Origin: a virus
Length of the DNA stretch: 63,320 nucleotides
Direction: 5' to 3' (one strand)
IMG/VR virus record: IMGVR_UViG_3300023178_000048
Location: 1-63,320 of that record
The notes under the pieces: model-generated
Told to the model about the DNA's origin: nothing
Seen by the model: only the letters and a program-made list of their open reading frames with translations
Database searches by the model: none
In this document: piece by piece, positions 58,231 to 63,320 of the stretch
Layout of the letters: each line of letters starts with the position of its first letter
Numbering within the stretch: the stretch's first letter is position 1
Made by a program: the position numbers and the translations under genes

Positions 58231-59160
58231 CTACGCAACACTTCCAAGAATAGTGCCGTTGTTGGTGAGAGAAACTGATGTACCTGAAATAGCTGCACCG
58301 CCGGAGCCGCCTGAACCACCACCGCCTGCTCCACCCGATTGGCCATACCCACCACCGCCGCCCGCAGCTCCAGCATTGCGGGCGCCAGAACTCCCCGGGC
58401 TTTGCCAAAGATAGTAACCATAAGCGCCGCCGTTTTGGTCTTGACCACCGCCGTAGCCACCAGGGTTATCTGCTCCCTCCCCACTTGGGTATAGTGCATT
58501 AACACCATTGGTATTTGTTATTATGCGACCGCCACCGCCGCCACCCGAGCCGCTATCGGTACCGCTGTTTTCTTGTCTGCCAGCGCCTGAACCGCCGTTT
58601 GGCCCACCCTTGCCCCTAGTATTGTTAGAGTCACCTGACGCATCGGAACCCGCAGAACCCGGCGAACCACCAGCGCCACCCGTGTATGAAGCGTCTCCAC
58701 CCTTACCACCACCAGCACCGCCACCGCCACCGGACACACCCTCACCGCCACCTCCGCCACCGCCTCCACCCCCGCCGCCAATAAACGCGCCAGAGCCATT
58801 GATCAGCACGATATTTGGTGCAGCGTTAGAGATGGCGGGGCCGCCGTTGCCGCCAGCAGTGTAGTCATCACCACCGTTGCCACCACGCCCAAGTATGTAG
58901 CCGTTGTTGGTGATGGTGACCAACCCCCGCATGGTGTCAGGCAACGTCAATGCAGCCGTCGAGGTGCTATCCGACCAAATGTAGACGCCCGGGTCAATAG
59001 TCAGCTCGACCGGCTGCCAAGGCATCCAGTAGAGGTCGCGCAGGTAGTCGTACAAGTTAACCTCTTTTTGGTTTGACGTGATGGTGTGCCTAAAGAGACC
59101 ACCGCCGCCAAACCCGAACCCTTTAGCGGACGTGCCGCCGAGACGCACAATAAAAGGCAT
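58231..59160 (-). CDS. Glycine-rich tail adhesin, 309 aa
   Basis: N-terminal 95 residues beta-rich (MPFIVRLGGTSAKGFGFGGG ... LYDYLRDLYWMPWQPVELTI). From about residue 110 to 300 it is dominated by Gly runs with Ser, Ala and Asn (GGGGGGGGGEGVSGG types), then SGTSVSLTNNGTILGSV. Poly-Gly sandwiches of this kind are known in T-even gp38 and related adhesins. It likely sits at a fibre tip and contacts the receptor. Confidence 0.7.
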   Translation of the reverse strand: MPFIVRLGGTSAKGFGFGGGGLFRHTITSNQKEVNLYDYLRDLYWMPWQPVELTIDPGVYIWSDSTSTAALTLPDTMRGLVTITNNGYILGRGGNGGDDYTAGGNGGPAISNAAPNIVLINGSGAFIGGGGGGGGGGGGEGVSGGGGGAGGGKGGDASYTGGAGGSPGSAGSDASGDSNNTRGKGGPNGGSGAGRQENSGTDSGSGGGGGGRIITNTNGVNALYPSGEGADNPGGYGGGQDQNGGAYGYYLWQSPGSSGARNAGAAGGGGGYGQSGGAGGGGSGGSGGAAISGTSVSLTNNGTILGSVA

Positions 59161-59169
59161 GGCCCACCC

Positions 59170-60300
59170 CTACGAGTAGTTAATCAGGCTAGCAAGAACT
59201 GTATACGTCGCCGAGTCCGTTTTAACAATCGTATACGTGTACACATCAATGCCATTGGTAAAGCCCTCGGTGGGTGCTACCCCGCCCTGCCATTTTGGCG
59301 TGACGGTCGTGCCATCAATTTGAAATGTCGCGCCCCAGTACTCGTCCGCGCCGATGGTCGCCATAAAGACCACGGTCATACTCTCGCCGTTGGCCATGAT
59401 GCTATCTAAAGTATTTGAACCATCACCACGAATGTTCAGCGTCCAGTCATCAGAAGCGTCTGTGGTGTAGTACACGATGGCCTGAGTAAGCGCGTCAAAA
59501 TTGATGGTGCCCGTGGCTGCGGTCTCCGACACCGTAATCTTTTCCAGACCTTGCTGCACCTTGACGGTATTTTCAAAAATCTGCTTGGCAGAAAAGGTGT
59601 TTGTGGCAGAAAATGTCTGCTCGGTACCCAGCACAGCCAGCGTATCGTCCACCGTGTCGGGGGCGGTTAGGGTGAAGTTGCCGTCAGTAATTGTGTCCGG
59701 TGCTTTGATGGCTACGTAGTAATCATTTTCCGAGTCGTCGTCTTCATACAGCTTAATTTGCGCTCCGGCACCCGACGTGCCAGCCACGTCCATCTGCGTA
59801 ATGCCGTCGATAGTACCGCCAGAAATAGCACTGCTGGTAAGAGTTGCCGCCGTAGCGGTAAGCGTTGCTACATCAAGCGTAGGGATGTGGGTAATTTGGG
59901 ATACAACATTAGTACCATCGACATAAACAACAGCCGACTTGCCATTTGGAATTGTGACGCCAGAGCCACCACTCGTCTTAACAATAATGCTTTGACCGCC
60001 CGTAGTGTTGTTCTGCACCACATAAGGCTTCTCAATGGTCGGCACCTCCAAGTTACGAGTGTCGTTAAGCTCAACAGAAGTTACATTAAGCACTAAACAA
60101 CGCGCTGCCTGTGTTGCGTTTGAATTTGATAGCGTAAGCGTTAGATCGGCATCCGAAAGAAACGTCACTGCGCCATATCCGACAATCGCTTCTTCTAGCG
60201 CTGTACCAAGGTTTGTGTTGGTAGTTTGGCCCCAAGTACCGGCTTGTTCACCATCGGCTATAAGCTCAATCTTGAGGTTAGTTGAATAATCTGATGCCAT
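59170..60300 (-). CDS. Tail fibre protein, 376 aa
   Basis: MASDYSTNLKIELIADGEQA, GTWGQTTNTNLGTALEEAIV at the N-terminus, a pattern repeated in many marine phage fibre proteins, followed by beta-rich segments with NSNATQAARCLVLNVTSVEL and a C-terminal TVTPKWQGGVAPTEGFTNGI. One of six fibre-type genes here. Function as a fibre component is well supported by family. Confidence 0.8.
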   Translation of the reverse strand: MASDYSTNLKIELIADGEQAGTWGQTTNTNLGTALEEAIVGYGAVTFLSDADLTLTLSNSNATQAARCLVLNVTSVELNDTRNLEVPTIEKPYVVQNNTTGGQSIIVKTSGGSGVTIPNGKSAVVYVDGTNVVSQITHIPTLDVATLTATAATLTSSAISGGTIDGITQMDVAGTSGAGAQIKLYEDDDSENDYYVAIKAPDTITDGNFTLTAPDTVDDTLAVLGTEQTFSATNTFSAKQIFENTVKVQQGLEKITVSETAATGTINFDALTQAIVYYTTDASDDWTLNIRGDGSNTLDSIMANGESMTVVFMATIGADEYWGATFQIDGTTVTPKWQGGVAPTEGFTNGIDVYTYTIVKTDSATYTVLASLINYS

Positions 60301-60312
60301 TTTTTACCCCGT

Positions 60313-61410
60313 TTAGGTAGGAATTTCTTCCCATTCAGTAGTTTCTGCTGTTACTACAGGTGTCCAACCATCTGCGGCTCCCGTACTAACACTTGCCCAA
60401 TCCCCAACGGCACCTGTGTCTATGATGCCCCAGACGTTAGTGTAGCTAGTAAGACCAATTCCGTACACCCCTGTCGGGAACACATTTGCCGTGCCAGTAA
60501 CCCCAACAGTGCCTGTACGTCCGGTAGCCTTAAGCCCAGTAACTACCGCTGTTATATCAATTTTGACAGTGGCTGTACCAAGTTCTGCGGTTCCAGCGAC
60601 CCCAGTTACAAGTACATTGGCATCCGCTGTTACGGTTACGTTGGCTAGAACACCAGTAGCAGACAACCCGGACGGGTAAACATTTGCGTCACCTTTTGCA
60701 ACTACCGTCCCTAGCTCCGCCGTAGCCTCTACCCCAGACGGTACTACATTAGCAGTACCTGTTACTGTTACGGTACCTACACCACCGGTAGCGGCCAGCC
60801 CAGATGGGTATACGTTTGCATCAGCTTTAACCGTTACAGAGCCTACGCTACCAGTAGCAGATAGCCCAGACGGATAGACATTTGCGTCACCTTTTGCGGT
60901 TACTGTGCCTAACTCTGCCGTAGCCTGCGCCCCGGACAATACTACGTTAGCGGTTCCAGTTACTATTACCGTGCCTACGCCACCGGTAGCAGACAGCCCA
61001 GATGGGTATACGTTTGCATCAGCTTTAACCGTTACAGAGCCTAGCGCGGTTGTGCCACTTACCCCAGTTACAGTTAGGTTGGCATCCCCACTGACAACCG
61101 GTGACCCGACACCCCCAGTAGCAGACACCCCAGTCGGGTATATATTGGCAGTACCTGTTACAGAAACTACACCCAACCCGCTGGTAGCAGCTACACCAGT
61201 GGGCGATACATTTGCGTCAGCTATTACTACAACAGTACCTACGCCCCCGGTAGACGAGACCCCAGAGACAGACAGTATTTGATCCGTTGTAATAGATACG
61301 GTGCCTACAGCACCCGTAGCAGCAACCCCCGTTACTACTGCGACAGCAGCAGCAGATTCTTCGCCTACATCAGCGAAGGGGGCTACAGCAAAGGGTGAGG
61401 TACCGAACAC
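60313..61410 (-). CDS. Tail protein with about 13 tandem 22-residue beta repeats, 365 aa
   Basis: Residues about 20-310 repeat the unit G-T-V-T-V-x-x-x-A-N-V-x-P-S-G-[VL]-x-A-T-x-x-[VL] every 22 residues, with paired units (132 nt) very similar at DNA level (ANVYPSGLSATG occurs several times). C-terminal 50 residues differ (VWGIIDTGAVGDWASVSTGA). Probably a beta-solenoid spacer in the tail fibre; repeats allow length variation by recombination. Confidence 0.8.
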   Translation of the reverse strand: MFGTSPFAVAPFADVGEESAAAVAVVTGVAATGAVGTVSITTDQILSVSGVSSTGGVGTVVVIADANVSPTGVAATSGLGVVSVTGTANIYPTGVSATGGVGSPVVSGDANLTVTGVSGTTALGSVTVKADANVYPSGLSATGGVGTVIVTGTANVVLSGAQATAELGTVTAKGDANVYPSGLSATGSVGSVTVKADANVYPSGLAATGGVGTVTVTGTANVVPSGVEATAELGTVVAKGDANVYPSGLSATGVLANVTVTADANVLVTGVAGTAELGTATVKIDITAVVTGLKATGRTGTVGVTGTANVFPTGVYGIGLTSYTNVWGIIDTGAVGDWASVSTGAADGWTPVVTAETTEWEEIPT

Positions 61411-61417
61411 GTTCTAT

Positions 61418-62095
61418 CTACGCTATCGCCGTAATTGTTAAAACAGGCACCGCAAGGTTGTAAGGTGCTGAAGCGCCTCCACCGTCTCTCCACACGTTTT
61501 GGTGCAAGGCTTGTTGATAAGAAGACCCGTCATATTCACGAGCTTGGAGCTTCAAAGTTTTAGCCGACGTCCAAGAGGTGAACTTACCGTAAGTCGGGCT
61601 GCTTGATGCGGCGTTGCACTGAATCATCCACTCAAACACTTCTGGTGCGTTGTGCTGGGCGGAGGATACATACTCGCCCGGAGCAATAGACCGATACGCA
61701 GGGATGACTTCATCAGTGTCAATATAAAAACGATAGTGACTGATACCCGAATAACCAGTGCAGTCAATCTGCCAAATGAATTTGTACACCACGGTGGTTG
61801 TGCCACTCGGCGGGGTGTATGTCATTTCGCTGCCCGTGACATCTTGGTAACTTGTGGTCAGTTGAAGTACGGCAGTTACGTTTGGAAACGTGTATGTGCC
61901 TGACCCCACAGTCACACTACGCCCATCGCATACACCAGCCAACACCTCAATGATTTGTCCCGGCGAGTACGGCTGCTCAAACGCTCCAGCATCGGCGGCA
62001 ACTATCTTATGACCCGTGGGTAACGCAATCTCGCCAGTGCCTGACTCGGCTTGCAGACTGTTGGTTTCAATCGCGTTTGCTGTTAACGTACTCAT
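61418..62095 (-). CDS. Tail fibre-type protein, 225 aa
   Basis: Starts MSTLTANAIETNSLQAESGT with GEIALPTGHKIVAADAGAFE, then beta-rich domain with SEMTYTPPSGTTTVVYKFIW and WMIQCNAASSSPTYGKFTSW, ending NLAVPVLTITAIA. The N-terminal linker and C-terminal globular part suggest a trimeric fibre tip. Adjacent to other fibre genes. Confidence 0.75.
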   Translation of the reverse strand: MSTLTANAIETNSLQAESGTGEIALPTGHKIVAADAGAFEQPYSPGQIIEVLAGVCDGRSVTVGSGTYTFPNVTAVLQLTTSYQDVTGSEMTYTPPSGTTTVVYKFIWQIDCTGYSGISHYRFYIDTDEVIPAYRSIAPGEYVSSAQHNAPEVFEWMIQCNAASSSPTYGKFTSWTSAKTLKLQAREYDGSSYQQALHQNVWRDGGGASAPYNLAVPVLTITAIA

Positions 62096-62349
62096 GGCTT
62101 GGGGTACTCCTGTTTAACCGCAGCAATGGTTGCCTTCCAAGCGTCAATACCCTCGTGGTAGATTTGGTCTAGCTGGTCTTGGATGGACGGGTAGGCGCGA
62201 GAGCGTTGCTCTTTGTAGGCTTCAGCATCAGCCCACGATTGCAGCGCCGCCATATCCATGTCAACGACCTCGCCGTTGGCATCGTAGGCAGTTGACCCGT
62301 TGATGGTGACCACGCTCGGGTACAGGGCGGTAATGGCGTTCAAATTCAT
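62092..62349 (-). CDS. Small tail accessory protein, 85 aa
   Basis: Start at MNLNAITALYPSVVTINGST (ATG 62347-62349), ATGA-coupled to the upstream gene. C-terminus AYPSIQDQLDQIYHEGIDAW and AAVKQEYPKP resembles fibre-assembly chaperone-like proteins. The gene at 62984 has the same C-terminal type, so these two are probably related helpers for different fibres. Confidence 0.7.
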   Translation of the reverse strand: MNLNAITALYPSVVTINGSTAYDANGEVVDMDMAALQSWADAEAYKEQRSRAYPSIQDQLDQIYHEGIDAWKATIAAVKQEYPKP

Positions 62350-62987
62350 GCCACCACCTCCATTGCGGTAATCGTATTCGCGGTATACCCTGAATACGAA
62401 AGGTCGGTCTCTGAATATGGGCGTCCGACGCCAACCCAATAGCCTGACGAGTACGGTACCGCCAGCTGAATCTTATAAGTCACCGCACTGGTGGTCGCCG
62501 GTGAGTCCAAATATACCGGGGATACCGCTTGTATATCGTAAGTGGTGTTAAACGAGGTGCTCGCGTACCCGTGCCACGTTGACCGAGTCCTGTTGCTACC
62601 TACTTGGTCGCCAATCAAAAGCACCGTGTCAGCCCCTCCACCGATAGAACGCGCAAGGCGCATATCTACGTGCCCCGAATAACCAATAGTGAGGTAAGGC
62701 GTCAGTAAAATCTTGTTGCTGCTTGTTGACGGCGTGATGGTGACACTGAGTCCAGTCACATCAACAAAACTTTGAGACTGCGTGGCAAAGACGTCGGTCT
62801 TTACTGTCTGCACCACCTGCAAAATAGTTCCGTTAGGCATTTGACTGCTACTGATGTTTGCCGCCGTAGACATCAGCGTCCCGCCCTCATCAGGCAGCGT
62901 CAGCGTCCTGTCGGTGTTCGTGGCGGGCGAGGCAATCGTAAAAAGTGCCGTACCGCTTGCGTTGGGGGACAGTGCAATCTTACTCAT
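62346..62987 (-). CDS. Tail fibre-type protein, 213 aa
   Basis: Begins MSKIALSPNASGTALFTIAS with TDRTLTLPDEGGTLMSTAAN, the recurrent N-terminal element of marine phage fibre proteins, followed by a beta domain (VDVTGLSVTITPSTSSNKIL ... GVGRPYSETDLSYSGYTANT). ATGA overlaps with both neighbours. Function as fibre tip is inferred. Confidence 0.75.
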   Translation of the reverse strand: MSKIALSPNASGTALFTIASPATNTDRTLTLPDEGGTLMSTAANISSSQMPNGTILQVVQTVKTDVFATQSQSFVDVTGLSVTITPSTSSNKILLTPYLTIGYSGHVDMRLARSIGGGADTVLLIGDQVGSNRTRSTWHGYASTSFNTTYDIQAVSPVYLDSPATTSAVTYKIQLAVPYSSGYWVGVGRPYSETDLSYSGYTANTITAMEVVA

Positions 62988-63320
62988 GGTTTTGGATACT
63001 TTGCTTTAACAGCCAAACAATCAGCTATATATTTATCAACCTGCGCTTGGTCGCCTTTGACAATACCATCAAGGTAATCATCAGGTGGAGGATATTCGTT
63101 AACCCTGTTTCTTTCCCACGGCTCTAATGGGTCAACCCACTCTTCTACTTCTTCCACAACAGGAGCAGGAATGTCTTCAAACACCCACCCGTTGTCCCAC
63201 TTAGCCCTCTGACCATCAGGAACCGCAGGGGCTTCTGTATCAACAGTACCTGCTGGCATCAAGTAAACCCCCGGCTCTTTAGGAGATTCATCAGCCGTGG
63301 TCGTTCCTACACAATAACCA
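62984..63320 (-). CDS. Tail fibre accessory protein, C-terminal part (continues at 1-164)
   Basis: The leftward frame is open to the right border and continues over the repeat into 1-164, where the GTG start lies. Here it encodes PAVPDGQRAKWDNGW, EWVDPLEPWERNRVNEY and the C-terminal PPPDDYLDGIVKGD-AVKAKYPKP type ending, shared with phage tail-assembly chaperone-like proteins. In this copy of the repeat one base changes Phe to Cys. Confidence 0.7.
   Translation of the reverse strand, partial: GYCVGTTTADESPKEPGVYLMPAGTVDTEAPAVPDGQRAKWDNGWVFEDIPAPVVEEVEEWVDPLEPWERNRVNEYPPPDDYLDGIVKGDQAQVDKYIADCLAVKAKYPKP
63186..63320. repeat. Right copy of the 135-bp terminal direct repeat
   Basis: Identical to 1-135 apart from position 63312 (C; A at 127). 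Marks circular closure of the sequence. Confidence 0.9.

Noticed and set aside
58508-58864. Pro-rich frame opposite the Gly-rich adhesin
   Set aside because: Antisense of the polyglycine codons, not a gene.
60313-61410. Regular repeats resembling a CRISPR array
   Set aside because: Period of 66 nt maintains a reading frame and encodes beta repeats; there are no unique spacers between identical repeats and no cas genes.

Overview
The window is the essentially complete genome of a tailed bacteriophage of about 63.2 kb. The first 135 bases recur at the right end (63186-63320) with one mismatch, and a tail gene cut at the right border continues at the left border, so the molecule is circular or circularly permuted and the window origin is arbitrary. 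A large portal, a RNase H-type large terminase, a Mu-like capsid protein, small head-tail adaptors, a gp10-like tail protein and giant internal virion proteins, with no tail tube, sheath or tape measure, point to a short-tailed (podovirus-like) virus. No integrase, repressor cassette, RNA polymerase or tRNA was recognised, so a lytic phage using host RNA polymerase is the simplest reading. The small zinc-ribbon and Lys-rich proteins and the tail-fibre types resemble aquatic podoviruses from memory; the host cannot be read from the sequence.

Layout. (1) The leftward late arm runs from 17.7 kb down to 1 and, through the circular junction, from 63.3 kb down to 42.0 kb. It encodes terminase, portal, a GroES-like co-chaperonin, scaffold and capsid (17.7-9.57 kb, closed by a strong leftward terminator). 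Next come a block of tiny basic or zinc-ribbon proteins, two adaptor-like proteins and tail fibres (8.6 kb to 1 and 63.3-58.2 kb). Last are a lysis cassette (58.2-56.5 kb), a tail protein, and internal virion proteins of 551, 896 and 2286 aa. (2) A small rightward GNAT-HNH cassette (8.72-9.54 kb) interrupts the late arm. Its last codons are encoded in the capsid terminator. (3) The rightward early/middle arm (18.2-42.0 kb) starts with three short transcription units, then an AT-rich noncoding region with iterons (candidate origin). It continues with many small ATGA-coupled genes, a DUF3150 / MoxR-type AAA+ / HExxH-VWA module, a VRR-NUC nuclease, a 2OG oxygenase, family A DNA polymerase, Cas4-like nuclease, SNF2-type helicase, HTH proteins and a 969-aa primase-helicase.

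The most unusual feature is a dispersed palindrome, GTCAG-N6-CTGAC. It has 13 exact copies plus variants between 18.8 and 35.8 kb of the early arm and none seen in the late arm. It lies both in mRNA leaders just upstream of ribosome binding sites and inside genes, where 8 of 9 copies share one reading frame. It co-occurs with a thrice-repeated intergenic leader, TTGACAA boxes with a conserved downstream element, and terminator-like hairpins inside 5' leaders. Together these suggest a phage-wide regulatory or replication system that I do not recognise.
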